A stretch of DNA of 64,000 bases, from assembly GCF_025639885.1 (NCBI RefSeq), contig NZ_CP106738.1, positions 3,534,001-3,598,000 on the forward strand, read 5' to 3'. This DNA is from Roseovarius pelagicus. Lineage in GTDB: Bacteria > Pseudomonadota > Alphaproteobacteria > Rhodobacterales > Rhodobacteraceae. Shown here in pieces: positions 47,167 to 56,038 of this stretch; positions within the stretch are counted from its first letter, which is position 1, and each line of letters begins with the position of its first letter. A program made the position numbers and the translations under genes. A model generated the notes under the pieces. That model was given only the letters and a program-made list of their open reading frames with translations, did not search any database and was not told where the DNA came from.

Positions 47167-48459
47167 ATGACGCCTGATCCTGCGAGCTTCGATGCGGCAA
47201 AATCCTATCGCGAACGCGCACTGAAAACGCTCAGCTACGGTGTGTCCTCGACCCCCCGAGGGCGACAGCAACCCGCGCCCATCGTGGCCGACCGGGCAGC
47301 GGGTGCGCATATCTGGGATCGTACCGGGAGCCGTTTCATAGATTATGCGGCAGGATATGGGCCGTTGATCCTTGGTCATTCCCCCAGTTGCGTGATTGAT
47401 GCCGTAAAGGCAGAACTGGATCGCGGGTTACGCACTGCCAGTGTGCATGAGGGCGAGGCGACGCTGGCAGAGCTGGTGTGCGAGACATTGCCTGCCGCTC
47501 AGAAATGTGCGTTTGTCAGCTCTGGTTCAGAAGCGATACAACTGGCGTTGCGCATCGCCCGTGCCGCAACAGGCCGGACCAAGGTGGTCAAATTTCGTGG
47601 AAATTATCATGGCTGGATGGACGGCGTGCATGTTGCAGGTGCACCCGGAAATGATGGACCCGGAACGATTGGACAGGATCCGGGGGCGGCCGCATCTCTG
47701 ACGATATTGGATTGGGGCGACACCAATGCATTGGCTGAGACGCTGAATTCTGATTATGCCGCCGTGATTCTGGAACCGGTTGCCGTGAATGGTGGCTGCT
47801 TTGCGCCGCCAAACGGATTTTTGGCCGAAGCGCGTAGATTGACTAAGCAACACGGAGCGGTGCTGATCTTTGACGAGGTCATAACAGGCTACCGGTTGGC
47901 GCTTGGGGGCGCGCAGGCCGTGCATGGTGTGACTCCGGATATGGCGGTAATCGGCAAGGCGATGGGTGGGGGCCTGCCTATCGGCGCAGTCGTCGGATCG
48001 GACGCGGTGATGGAGCCCGTCAGCAGCGGAAGGTTGCTACATCGCGGCACGTTCAACGGTAACCCGGTCTCGATCGCGGCGGCAATCGCCTGCATCTCGC
48101 ATCTGATGGAGCATGCCCCGACGCTTTACCCTTACATCGACGGGTTGGCGGCACAGCTTGAAACGGGATTGCGGGACGCGGCTGCTCGAAATGGTACGGT
48201 TTGTACGGTCAACCGGACCGGATCAGCGGTGCAGTTGGCACTGGGCGTGGCAGAAATGCGCGGGCTGGCAGATACGGCGCGGGCCGATTTCCCTGCGACG
48301 GCGCGCTTTGCCGGGCATCTGCTGCGGGAAGGTGTTCAGATTATTGGGCGCGGGCTGACCTATACGACTGCCGCGCATGATGCGGGTGACATTGCCGAGA
48401 CCATCACCGCCTATGATGCTGCCTTTAAGGCGATGGCGGATGAGGGAGGCGCACCATGA
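47167..48459 (+). CDS. Class III PLP-dependent aminotransferase (glutamate-1-semialdehyde aminomutase-like)
   Basis: The 430-residue protein has the PLP-binding aspartate D236 (LIFDEVITGYR) and Schiff-base lysine K264 (VIGKAMGGGLPIG). Overall it resembles glutamate-1-semialdehyde 2,1-aminomutase and related beta- or omega-amino acid transaminases. A housekeeping HemL is unlikely because a dedicated GntR regulator is coupled downstream. ATG at 47167 is preferred to the GTG at 47155, because the latter lies inside the AAGGTGA ribosome site. Confidence 0.87.
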   Translation: MTPDPASFDAAKSYRERALKTLSYGVSSTPRGRQQPAPIVADRAAGAHIWDRTGSRFIDYAAGYGPLILGHSPSCVIDAVKAELDRGLRTASVHEGEATLAELVCETLPAAQKCAFVSSGSEAIQLALRIARAATGRTKVVKFRGNYHGWMDGVHVAGAPGNDGPGTIGQDPGAAASLTILDWGDTNALAETLNSDYAAVILEPVAVNGGCFAPPNGFLAEARRLTKQHGAVLIFDEVITGYRLALGGAQAVHGVTPDMAVIGKAMGGGLPIGAVVGSDAVMEPVSSGRLLHRGTFNGNPVSIAAAIACISHLMEHAPTLYPYIDGLAAQLETGLRDAAARNGTVCTVNRTGSAVQLALGVAEMRGLADTARADFPATARFAGHLLREGVQIIGRGLTYTTAAHDAGDIAETITAYDAAFKAMADEGGAP

Positions 48460-49241
48460 GCCGGATCGACAGCGGTACGGGGCATGACGCCATGCAGGTC
48501 ATGCCACTCTATTTCAAGATATTCATGGTGCTGGAACGCGAAATCAGAACCGGGCACTATCCGGGTGATGCGCCGATGCCCAGCGAGGATACGCTGGCAG
48601 GACGTTTTGACGTTTCGCGTGTTACGGTCCGGCATGCGATGTCCCTGCTGGCAGAGCGTAATCTGGTTGCCCGCCAGCGCGGGCGGGGGACATTTGCGAC
48701 GCCTCCGGTCAGTGCGCGGGCTGATCCGGGCAGCTTTGACGGGCTGAACCAGAATATTGCCGAGTTCGAGGCAGACACGAGCGTTTCGCTGATTGAGACG
48801 GGGAACGATGTTCTGCCACGTTGGGCCGGTGCCGAGGCAGGCGAGGCTGGTGCTATGCGCATCACCCGCGTGCGCCGCGATGCGATCGGGCCGATCTCCT
48901 ACTCTGCGTGTTATCTTACCGCAGCGGCTGCGGCTCATATTGATACGGACGAGTTAGGCAACCGGACCGTTATCGGCGTGCTAGAGGCCGCTGGGCTGCG
49001 GGCGGCGCAGATCGAACAGCGTCTGACGGCTGTGGCGGCCCCGCCCGAGATTGCACCGCATCTGGATGTTGCCGTGGGTGGGCCACTGACCTTGATGCGC
49101 CGCATAATGCGCGATGCGGATGATGCGGCGTTCGAGTATCTTGAAACCTACTATCGCCCTGACCGTTACGAATACAGTGTTAACCTGACCCGCGATAGCG
49201 GCGCGTCCGGGCCGCCCAGATGGACGCCAAAAGGCGGCTGA
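48456..49241 (+). CDS. GntR family regulator with UTRA domain
   Basis: The 261-residue protein has a GntR winged helix (about 15-85, with MPSEDTLAGRFDVSRVTVRHAM) and a UTRA effector domain (about 100-250). It overlaps the aminotransferase stop by four bases, so it likely regulates that gene with the amino acid or its product as effector. It is distinct from hutC in sequence. Confidence 0.9.
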   Translation: MSRIDSGTGHDAMQVMPLYFKIFMVLEREIRTGHYPGDAPMPSEDTLAGRFDVSRVTVRHAMSLLAERNLVARQRGRGTFATPPVSARADPGSFDGLNQNIAEFEADTSVSLIETGNDVLPRWAGAEAGEAGAMRITRVRRDAIGPISYSACYLTAAAAAHIDTDELGNRTVIGVLEAAGLRAAQIEQRLTAVAAPPEIAPHLDVAVGGPLTLMRRIMRDADDAAFEYLETYYRPDRYEYSVNLTRDSGASGPPRWTPKGG

Positions 49242-49351
49242 TCGTCACCTGATGCCGCGATTTTCATGGACTCAGCCCCGCGTGATATTTCAAATGGGGT
49301 AGCGGCCCCGTATATTGAGGGCAACGGAATGAAAACGGGGATCAGGCTGAA

Positions 49352-50428
49352 ATGGCAAATTTGGATGCGCAGGTACGGGAATCGCAGGCAGAGGTGAGCG
49401 CGGCACAGGCCAAGATCGCCGAGGTGACCAGCCAGATCGAAGCGGCGCGCGCCAAGATCAGGGGTGGTGAGGACGCGGTTCTGGATATCGAGAACGCCTC
49501 GCTGGAGGATGTACATGCCCATACCGAGGTGATGAACGCCAATATTGCCGAACTGATCATGGGACTGGACGACATCACCGCCGCCTTTTCCCGCGACTTC
49601 GACGAAATGCGCAACAAGACCGGCTGGGAAAGCTTCGTCGGTTTCTTTAGCAAAACGCGCTCTGACGCGATGCGGCAGGACCGGGTACGCACCGCCTCGA
49701 TCGACGATAAATTGCAGGATCTCATTTCCAAGTCAGACGTGATCGTGCGGCTGTTGGAGAGTCAACTGGCCACGCTGGAGACGCACAAAGCCAAGGTCGG
49801 GGAGAACCTGACCGACACGCTGGACGAGCGCGAGATGACTGTGGGCGAGTTGGAGGATATCCGCAGCCAGATTACCGCGATGGACCCAGAAATCATCGCG
49901 CTGGAGAACAAGATCGCCAACGAAACGGACGCTGCTGCACGCACCAAGCTGGAGACGCAACTGGCTGATCTCAACTCGAAATACAACGAACTGGTGCAGT
50001 CCGAGCAGGTCAAGCTGAGCAAATCGCAGACGTTGGAGCGGTATATCGAGAAGGGCAAGACTTGGGTGGACAGCCTGCAAAATCAGGCTGCGACGCAGAT
50101 GGTACTGATCAACAAGTTGCAGACAGATACCAAGCAGCGTGTGGTGTTGTATGATGCGTTGACCAAATCTCTGAAAACCGCACAGCAACAGGATGTGGCG
50201 CACCGCATCAATGAGATTGGCGTCGAAACAGACAAAGAGGCGCAACAGGCGATGGCGGGCATCGGCGCGGCCACCAACAAGAAAATGGCCGAGATGATGG
50301 AAAGCCACGAAGAGCATATGGTTTTTGCGCGGGACGTGCTGGAGGCCAAGGCGAAGGCGGACGAGCGTTTTGCCCGGCGTTTTCAGGCGATTATCGAAAA
50401 GCACGACAAGAACCTGTATGGAGCCTGA
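49352..50428 (+). CDS. Long coiled-coil protein of unknown function
   Basis: The 358-residue protein is almost wholly predicted helix with heptad-like charged repeats (about 1-50, 120-220 and 260-350), no signal peptide and no membrane helix. A less charged island, GWESFVGFFSKTRSD (about 90-104), may be a membrane- or partner-contact site. It is the first gene of a three-gene set with an unknown protein and an AAA+ ATPase. Its composition recalls PspA- or TelA-type scaffold proteins, but no signature of either was found. Confidence 0.75.
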   Translation: MANLDAQVRESQAEVSAAQAKIAEVTSQIEAARAKIRGGEDAVLDIENASLEDVHAHTEVMNANIAELIMGLDDITAAFSRDFDEMRNKTGWESFVGFFSKTRSDAMRQDRVRTASIDDKLQDLISKSDVIVRLLESQLATLETHKAKVGENLTDTLDEREMTVGELEDIRSQITAMDPEIIALENKIANETDAAARTKLETQLADLNSKYNELVQSEQVKLSKSQTLERYIEKGKTWVDSLQNQAATQMVLINKLQTDTKQRVVLYDALTKSLKTAQQQDVAHRINEIGVETDKEAQQAMAGIGAATNKKMAEMMESHEEHMVFARDVLEAKAKADERFARRFQAIIEKHDKNLYGA

Positions 50429-50474
50429 ACCGTGCGTAACCGTAATTCGGTGACAGGCGGCGCGGATCTGCGCC

Positions 50475-51599
50475 ATGAGTGACCGCGCACCCAAAACCGA
50501 TCATGTCGGGCTGACCGATCTGATGGCCAGCCGCCGCTACTTTGCCAAATTCGAGCAAATCACCAGCCATTTGGGACGGGTGGCGGCAGTCATGCAGGCA
50601 GAGGGCAACCTGACCAAGGATGAGGTCGAGGTGCTGGTGGCCTATGTCCAAGGCATCGCCTACACGTTTCGCGCGCTTGGCATGAAATACCTGCTGGTGG
50701 GGCGCGACACGGGGCAGTTCTTTGGCTCTTTGCAGATGGATAACCGCGAGAGCGGATTTCCCGTGTTCAATGAGTTACTGGTCATGGCCAATGACGCGCA
50801 ACAAGCCGGGCGGCATCTGGATAGCCTTCCGAATGTGGAACACCTCAAGGCGCAGATGGTCGAACAGATTATTGGCGCACAGCAGATTCCAACACGCTTG
50901 CAATTCGCGCTGTCGCAGCGGCTATATTACGAAGAGTTGCAACGCGGGCATCTGTTCTGGGCGCAGAACGATCCACAAATGATCTGGCAGAGCGGGCTGG
51001 GCGACAGACGGCGCTATTTATTGCATTGGGCTGTTTATGACAGCCAGATTAACCTGCCAACGATCTATTTGATGGAGGTCGAGGATAGCGGGCGGCGCGC
51101 GTTGCCCAAGGATGAAGGACGCTGGCCGGAAGTGCAGGCGCATCTGATGGGGCAGGCGCTGGGTGGGCTGAAATTGTTGACCATCGCGCGCGGCTTTGAC
51201 GAGGCGTTTCCCGAGTTGCATCCCAAGCGGCTGCGTCGTCTGCATGTGGGGCCGATGTATTCGCACCGCTACACACAACAGACTGGCCCTCTGCACGACG
51301 TGTTGCGCGATGCGGGCGCGCCCGAGGGGCAGGACTGGGCGCTCGCATGGACAGACGAAGTGCTGGAAAGTGAGCGCACCGAGACCGAGCGTGATGGTTG
51401 GTTTGGCTCGGTCGAGCGCGAGATTTTCGCGCTCGATCCGTTTTCGGGACGCGGGGCGGAAACCGGCGCAACCCGCCAGACCCGCAGCATTGTATTGCCA
51501 GAGCGGCCCTATCAGGTACTGGCCGAAAAGAACCCGCCGGGCTTTGCCAGCGTGACGAAATACGTCGTCAGCGCCGGGGGGCGGGTCTTGCGATATTGA
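50475..51599 (+). CDS. Protein of unknown function, partner of coiled-coil/AAA+ module
   Basis: The 374-residue soluble protein has no motif I recognise. The N-terminal half is helical; the C-terminal half contains LHVGPMYSHRYTQQTGP and many aromatic and charged residues. No signal peptide or membrane segment is visible. The start has only a weak ribosome site. It lies 46 bases after the coiled-coil gene and 72 bases before the ATPase gene, in the same direction, so all three are likely one operon. Confidence 0.75.
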   Translation: MSDRAPKTDHVGLTDLMASRRYFAKFEQITSHLGRVAAVMQAEGNLTKDEVEVLVAYVQGIAYTFRALGMKYLLVGRDTGQFFGSLQMDNRESGFPVFNELLVMANDAQQAGRHLDSLPNVEHLKAQMVEQIIGAQQIPTRLQFALSQRLYYEELQRGHLFWAQNDPQMIWQSGLGDRRRYLLHWAVYDSQINLPTIYLMEVEDSGRRALPKDEGRWPEVQAHLMGQALGGLKLLTIARGFDEAFPELHPKRLRRLHVGPMYSHRYTQQTGPLHDVLRDAGAPEGQDWALAWTDEVLESERTETERDGWFGSVEREIFALDPFSGRGAETGATRQTRSIVLPERPYQVLAEKNPPGFASVTKYVVSAGGRVLRY

Positions 51600-51605
51600 A
51601 CCGTT

Positions 51606-51657
51606 GCCGGGCTGAAGCCCGGCCTGCAAGAATTGGTAGGCCGGGCTTCAGCCCGGC
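51606..51657. repeat. REP-like hairpin doublet between the unknown gene and the AAA+ gene
   Basis: A 20-base arm (51606-51625) and its exact reverse complement (51638-51657) enclose a 12-base loop. Each arm is itself a hairpin: GCCGGGC-TGAA-GCCCGGC and GCCGGGC-TTCA-GCCCGGC. The structure sits between two co-directional genes and ends 14 bases before the AAA+ start codon. The form matches REP/BIME-type intergenic palindromes, which can move within genomes or limit downstream expression. Confidence 0.75.
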
Positions 51658-51671
51658 AGGTGGAGAAAAAC

Positions 51672-53606
51672 ATGAGCCTGACAGCCGATATGATGGAACT
51701 GCGCGAAGCGGACGTGACCAAGCATTACGACGCGGCGACGCGTATGCTGGAGGGGTTCGATCATACGCCCCGGATCGGCAAGCCGGTCGATACCCCGAGC
51801 GAAGAGCGGTCTTCCGGCATTGCGACGCGGCGGCGGTTCCGCACCACCACACCGGGATTGGTCACGCGCAGCGCCGCGCGCCCCCAGGGCGTACATCTCA
51901 TCGCGCGGATTGAGGCTGCGGATGGCGATGACCCGCTGGTGTCGCCGTTGCAGGCCACGGTGATGCACGCCTTGCGCCGCTCTCTGGCCATCGCGCTGGC
52001 CGTGGGCGAAGCCTATGCCGATGCCACAGGTCTGGCCGACCTGCGCCGCGCCAACCTCGCCGGGTCGTTGCCCGGTGATCGCAAGACCGAGTTCAGCGAG
52101 TTGCTGAGCGCCGAGGCGCTGGCAGTCGCTTATGTCTTTGCAAATGCTGCCGCGTTCCTGCTGGGGCCGCATGGCAGCGAGGTGTCGGTGGAGGCCGGCG
52201 AAGCCGAGGAAGTGCTGACGGACAACCCACAACTGGCGCTGCACGGTGCTCTTTGGGAGCTGGATCAAACCATTGCAACCCATGCCGGGGATGATGCACG
52301 GCTGGTGGCCAGCGTGACGGGATATGCCGAGGCGCTGATGGAGAAGGTCGCGCTGCGCGCGCAGAATGCCGGGCGGCTGGAGGCCTTTGCCAGTGCCAGT
52401 TGGCGCGTGGAGGCGGATGATTTCACGATTCGCGGGTTTACCCCGTCGTCCAAGGCGAAATCCACAACGCTGACCATGACATTCAAGAAGCCAAACGAAG
52501 TGGTGGGCAACCATATCGCCAAATATCAGGCGCTCAAGCTGGCCAAGATGTTGATGGCTTACGATTTTGACCGGCGGCTGAACCCGTTCGCAGAATTGGG
52601 CGGGTTCATCTTTACCTTTATGGGGGACGGGAAACCGGGCACCGGCAAAACGACGCTGATCCAGATGATGGCGGGACTGGTTCACGGCTATTGCCAGACG
52701 GCGGGCTATCCGTTTCGTTATCAAAACCTGAGCACCGACAGCATTGACAGCTATCAGGGCAAATCGGCGCAAAACGCCAAGGCGTTCATCAATTCCATCA
52801 TCGACCCCGGCGTGATCGGTTTTGGCACGATTGATGATATTGACCAGTTAGCGGGCAGGCGCGGGGACCGGCAATCGTCGTCCGGGCAATTGGAAATTAC
52901 TGCCGTGTTGATGGAGAGTTTTGCCGGGGCGAACACCGTCGTACGTGGCAATTGTACGTTTGGCATGTTTTCGAACTACCCTGAGAATGTGGATGATGCC
53001 CTGCGACAGCGCGCGGGCGCGCGCTTTTTGGTGGATGGCCCGATCAGCCGCGAGGATTACATCGATATCCTGAATCTGCTGTTGGGCCGGAACCACGATA
53101 TCCCGCTGGGTGATCACGAGGCGTTTGCCGCGCAGGAAATCAAGAAGGCCGTGGCCGCCAGCTTTGCCTCGCATTCCAAACCGCATGAGGAAGGTTTGTT
53201 GCGGGTCTATGAGGCGGTGGATGCCAAGATCGGCGCGCTGGACACGATTGCCAAGCTTGGAACATATCTGAAGGGCATTCAGGAGGTCGATGACCGATTT
53301 ACCGGGCGCGCAATCAAAAACATCACCGACGCAGTGAAAGTGCGCGCGATGGATTTTGAGCTGCCCGATGAGTGGATGGAGGAACCTGATCTGTTCTTGT
53401 TCAAGGACTACGAGACCAAGAAGGGTATGATCGAGGAGCTGCGTCAGCCGATCACGGTCGAGATGGTGATTCAGGAGATCAACCGGTACGCCGACAGCGA
53501 ATTCCGCTATGCTGACAAATCCGACGAGGTGGCAATCGAGAATTCCGTGCGCGAGATGGGGCGGATGGAGGAAGCCAAGCGTCGCTATCTTGCGCTAAGG
53601 GGATAG
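51672..53606 (+). CDS. AAA+ family ATPase with large N-terminal domain
   Basis: The 644-residue protein has a 300-residue N-terminal region of unknown fold, then an AAA+ core with Walker A GDGKPGTGKTT (318-328), Walker B VIGFGTIDDID (381-391) and a probable arginine finger in RQRAGARFLVDGP. The C-terminal 130 residues are helical. It is not FtsH, Lon, Clp or MoxR type by motif. The ATG at 51672 follows GGTGGAG. As third gene after a coiled-coil and an unknown protein, it may remodel a complex they form (inference). Confidence 0.85.
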   Translation: MSLTADMMELREADVTKHYDAATRMLEGFDHTPRIGKPVDTPSEERSSGIATRRRFRTTTPGLVTRSAARPQGVHLIARIEAADGDDPLVSPLQATVMHALRRSLAIALAVGEAYADATGLADLRRANLAGSLPGDRKTEFSELLSAEALAVAYVFANAAAFLLGPHGSEVSVEAGEAEEVLTDNPQLALHGALWELDQTIATHAGDDARLVASVTGYAEALMEKVALRAQNAGRLEAFASASWRVEADDFTIRGFTPSSKAKSTTLTMTFKKPNEVVGNHIAKYQALKLAKMLMAYDFDRRLNPFAELGGFIFTFMGDGKPGTGKTTLIQMMAGLVHGYCQTAGYPFRYQNLSTDSIDSYQGKSAQNAKAFINSIIDPGVIGFGTIDDIDQLAGRRGDRQSSSGQLEITAVLMESFAGANTVVRGNCTFGMFSNYPENVDDALRQRAGARFLVDGPISREDYIDILNLLLGRNHDIPLGDHEAFAAQEIKKAVAASFASHSKPHEEGLLRVYEAVDAKIGALDTIAKLGTYLKGIQEVDDRFTGRAIKNITDAVKVRAMDFELPDEWMEEPDLFLFKDYETKKGMIEELRQPITVEMVIQEINRYADSEFRYADKSDEVAIENSVREMGRMEEAKRRYLALRG

Positions 53607-53655
53607 GGCGGGCGTGAGCGATCTACCGGGCAAGTGACAGACGAACGACGCTAGA

Positions 53656-54072
53656 TCAGGCTGTGATCGGTTCGTTTAAGGCGATATCCGCGAGGGTCGA
53701 ACGGTCAAGATTGGCGAGAAATGCCGCTTCGGCAATGCGCAGTCGACTCTCTAGGCGGCAATGTCCACTTATGGTGCAATTTCCACCATCGGCCTGAAAA
53801 CACTCCACCAATGCCTGTCCCTCTTCGAGGACGCGTACGACTTCGCCCAGACTGATGTCTTTTGGCTGGCGTGCCAGTTTGGCACCACCACCGCCACCGC
53901 GGCGTGTCTCGACGATGCCGACCTTTGCCAGCTTTTGCATGATCTTCGTCAGATGATGCCGGGACAGGCCAAATTCTTTGGCAAGCTCAGCGGTAGAGAA
54001 TATCCTGTCGGGGGTCCCTCCCATCCGCATCAGCATCCGCAGCCCGTAGTCGGTGAAGGAGGTCAATCGCAA
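53656..54072 (-). CDS. nsrR: Rrf2 family NO-sensing repressor
   Basis: The 138-residue protein is an Rrf2-type winged-helix regulator with NsrR's cluster cysteines C91, C99 and C105 (spacing C-x7-C-x5-C), expected to bind an iron-sulfur cluster that reacts with nitric oxide. The reading starts at a TTG (54072) because MRLTSFTDYGLRML is the conserved N-terminus and AGGGA lies eight bases upstream; the open frame continues 37 codons upstream with no conserved look. It borders the denitrification genes, which it probably represses. Confidence 0.88.
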   Translation of the reverse strand: MRLTSFTDYGLRMLMRMGGTPDRIFSTAELAKEFGLSRHHLTKIMQKLAKVGIVETRRGGGGGAKLARQPKDISLGEVVRVLEEGQALVECFQADGGNCTISGHCRLESRLRIAEAAFLANLDRSTLADIALNEPITA

Positions 54073-54218
54073 CGTGTTTATCCCTGAATTGATATTTACA
54101 GAACCGATTAGCAAGCGTAGGCCACGATGAGAAGCTCGGACACGGTCACCATTCTTGGTGTGTGGGAATTTGCCCGCATCCAAGACGCTGGTTGGCCATT
54201 ATAGCCGGAGGCGCGCAG

Positions 54219-54458
54219 TTGAGCGACGATTTTGACAGTTTTCGATGCCGTAGCGGGTTTTCTTCGCCGCCAGAGCAGGCATCAGACGACGTGTCGGACG
54301 ACCGCGAGGCAACTGTAAAGGCCCGTATTCCGACACAGGTTGTGCCGAAGGAGCGCGAAGGAAACACGCGCCAACCCGATGTTTCGCGCCCAGAGGGACG
54401 TGACGGCATTCTGAGTACGCTCGCTGCTATGATCAGGTCCGTGCTGGGCAGATCATAG
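54219..54458 (+). CDS. Small hypothetical protein
   Basis: A 79-residue frame starts at TTG (54219) with GGAGG seven bases upstream (54207-54211). The protein is charged and probably disordered, with an amphipathic C-terminal helix (GILSTLAAMIRSVLGRS). It is divergent from nsrR. A longer GTG start at 54162 has no ribosome site. The opposite-strand frame is arginine/serine-rich and unconvincing. Whether it is a real gene needs conservation evidence. Confidence 0.45.
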   Translation: MSDDFDSFRCRSGFSSPPEQASDDVSDDREATVKARIPTQVVPKEREGNTRQPDVSRPEGRDGILSTLAAMIRSVLGRS

Positions 54459-54474
54459 TGCGCGATTCCGCACG

Positions 54475-55491
54475 CTACCCATGCTGCAATTCACTCAGGC
54501 AGCGTCGGGCGTCGTCTGCCATGTATCGCAGGCGATCTCCTGCGCTGACAACGGACGTGACCGCGTCGACGCCCTGACCGGCATAGAGAGACATCGCCTC
54601 AAGCTCTCCGGTGGTGGTGCGCATCGGGGAATCAGTGCTTTGACGAAAGCGGGGCGTGTCGCCGTCATAGGCAATGACCTCTGACGGGATCTGCGCGGGG
54701 TCATGCCCCAGAAGGCGGTCCCCGAATCCTGCGGTCACACTGTTTTTCAACACCCGCACGGCTGATCCGGCGGGCCAGTTCAGGACAAACCCATCGGTCA
54801 GGACGGTATCCTCTGACGTGGCGTCGATAATGCGACGTTTATGATAATCGTGGGCAAATGCCTCGGTTGTAGCAAGGAAGGCCGTCCCACATTGAACGCC
54901 CACAGCCCCCATTCCAAGAGCGGCGGCAAGCCCGCGCCCGGTCGTGATGCCGCCGGAGATAACGACCGGAACACTGGCTGCTGTCAGCACGGAATCAGCC
55001 AATGCAAAGGCACCGGTGCGCCCGTGTACATGGCCGCCTGCCTCGCAACCCTGCGCGATCAGCACATCCGCACCGACCGCTTCGGCCCGCCTTGCGGCTT
55101 CGATATTGCCGATCTGGTGCAACACTTTGCAACCGGCCTTCTTCACCCGCTCCACGGCGTCCGGCACCACGTCCCAGAAGAACGAAAATGTCGTGACGCC
55201 CAGATCAAGACAGGTGCCGATCTGGGCATCCAGCAGTCCGGGTTCTGTCGCCGCAGGGATCAGATTAACTGCAAAGGGCTTGTCCGTTGCGCGACGGAGC
55301 GCGGCAACCTCAGACGCTATCAGGGCAGGGTCCTCGCGGACCATGCCGAGCGTCGGATAGCCACCAGCCAAAGCAACCGCCGCAGCCAGTTCTGACCGTG
55401 CGACGCCGCCCATTCCGGCAAGGATGACTGGCACATCGCAGCCCAGCAGATCGCATAGGGGGGTGCGTAAGAGATCAGGGTGTGCTGTCAT
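54475..55491 (-). CDS. Nitronate monooxygenase family flavoprotein
   Basis: The 338-residue TIM-barrel FMN protein has GGYPTLGMVRE near the N-terminus, the FMN-phosphate segments VVISGGITTGRGLAAALGMGAVGVQCGTAFL, and GCEAGGH, all typical of the nitronate monooxygenase/2-nitropropane dioxygenase family. These oxidise nitronates (e.g. propionate-3-nitronate) to nitrite and aldehydes. It overlaps the DUF488 gene by four bases. Location between nsrR and nirK suggests handling of organic nitro compounds or nitrosative damage. Confidence 0.88.
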   Translation of the reverse strand: MTAHPDLLRTPLCDLLGCDVPVILAGMGGVARSELAAAVALAGGYPTLGMVREDPALIASEVAALRRATDKPFAVNLIPAATEPGLLDAQIGTCLDLGVTTFSFFWDVVPDAVERVKKAGCKVLHQIGNIEAARRAEAVGADVLIAQGCEAGGHVHGRTGAFALADSVLTAASVPVVISGGITTGRGLAAALGMGAVGVQCGTAFLATTEAFAHDYHKRRIIDATSEDTVLTDGFVLNWPAGSAVRVLKNSVTAGFGDRLLGHDPAQIPSEVIAYDGDTPRFRQSTDSPMRTTTGELEAMSLYAGQGVDAVTSVVSAGDRLRYMADDARRCLSELQHG

Positions 55492-55865
55492 GTTGTCGTG
55501 CTTTTCATGCGTTGGGACAGGTAATCTCTCAGTACGACCGCTTGATTGTGCTCGCGGTCCTTAGCAGCATAGAGCAGCGTCACCGGACCCTTGCGGCAAC
55601 ATTTCAGGCAGCGTTCTACGGCATCTGCATTTCCCGCCAGTTCATGCATGTACCGATTACGGAACTCTGCCCATCTGTCGGGGTCATGTCCAAACCATTT
55701 TCTGAGATCATCGCTGGGGGCGACCTCCTTGTTCCAATCATCATGGTCCAGGTCTTCTTTTGCTATGCCGCGAGGCCATACGCGATCCACCAGAATCCGC
55801 GTGCGATCGTCGGAAGCCGGGTCGTCGTAGACTCGGGCAATAGTGATGTCGGGTGTCGTATTCAT
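55488..55865 (-). CDS. DUF488 family protein
   Basis: The 125-residue protein has the family hallmarks VYDDPASDDRTRILVDRVWPRG and the C-terminal TLLYAAKDREHNQAVVLRDYL. Biochemical function is unknown, though members often neighbour nitrite/nitric oxide genes. ATG at 55865 is preferred over an in-frame TTG at 55880. It is coupled to the nitronate monooxygenase gene and diverges from a small gene across two direct repeats. Confidence 0.85.
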   Translation of the reverse strand: MNTTPDITIARVYDDPASDDRTRILVDRVWPRGIAKEDLDHDDWNKEVAPSDDLRKWFGHDPDRWAEFRNRYMHELAGNADAVERCLKCCRKGPVTLLYAAKDREHNQAVVLRDYLSQRMKSTTT

Positions 55866-55950
55866 TTTGGATCTGTCCAAGCAGGGCCGGAGCAGGCCGA
55901 GGATCGACGGGTAGTGGCTGAAATGGATATGAAGGTCGCCCGGCCCCTCA

Positions 55951-55999
55951 TCATAATGTGTATTGTATCGAGAGGCTAAAACTCATAATGAGTATTGTA
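55951..55999. promoter_or_regulatory. 17-base direct repeats, candidate nitrosative-stress operators
   Basis: TCATAATGTGTATTGTA (55951-55967) and TCATAATGAGTATTGTA (55983-55999) differ at one base and repeat with a 32-base period, three helical turns. They lie in the divergent promoter between DUF488 and the small gene at 56039. The A/T-rich sequence could suit NsrR, but no consensus match is claimed. Confidence 0.6.
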
Positions 56000-56038
56000 A
56001 ATACCTATTCAATTTCTGGAACTGGCCGAGAGGGCGAA

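Noticed and set aside
49352..50428. Tellurite-resistance TelA or phage-shock PspA identity for the coiled-coil protein
   Set aside because: Only general coiled-coil composition is shared; no family signature was seen.
54146..54409. 87-codon minus-strand frame upstream of nsrR
   Set aside because: Ser/Arg/Pro-rich, no ribosome site, and it covers the nsrR leader region and the better-supported plus-strand small frame.
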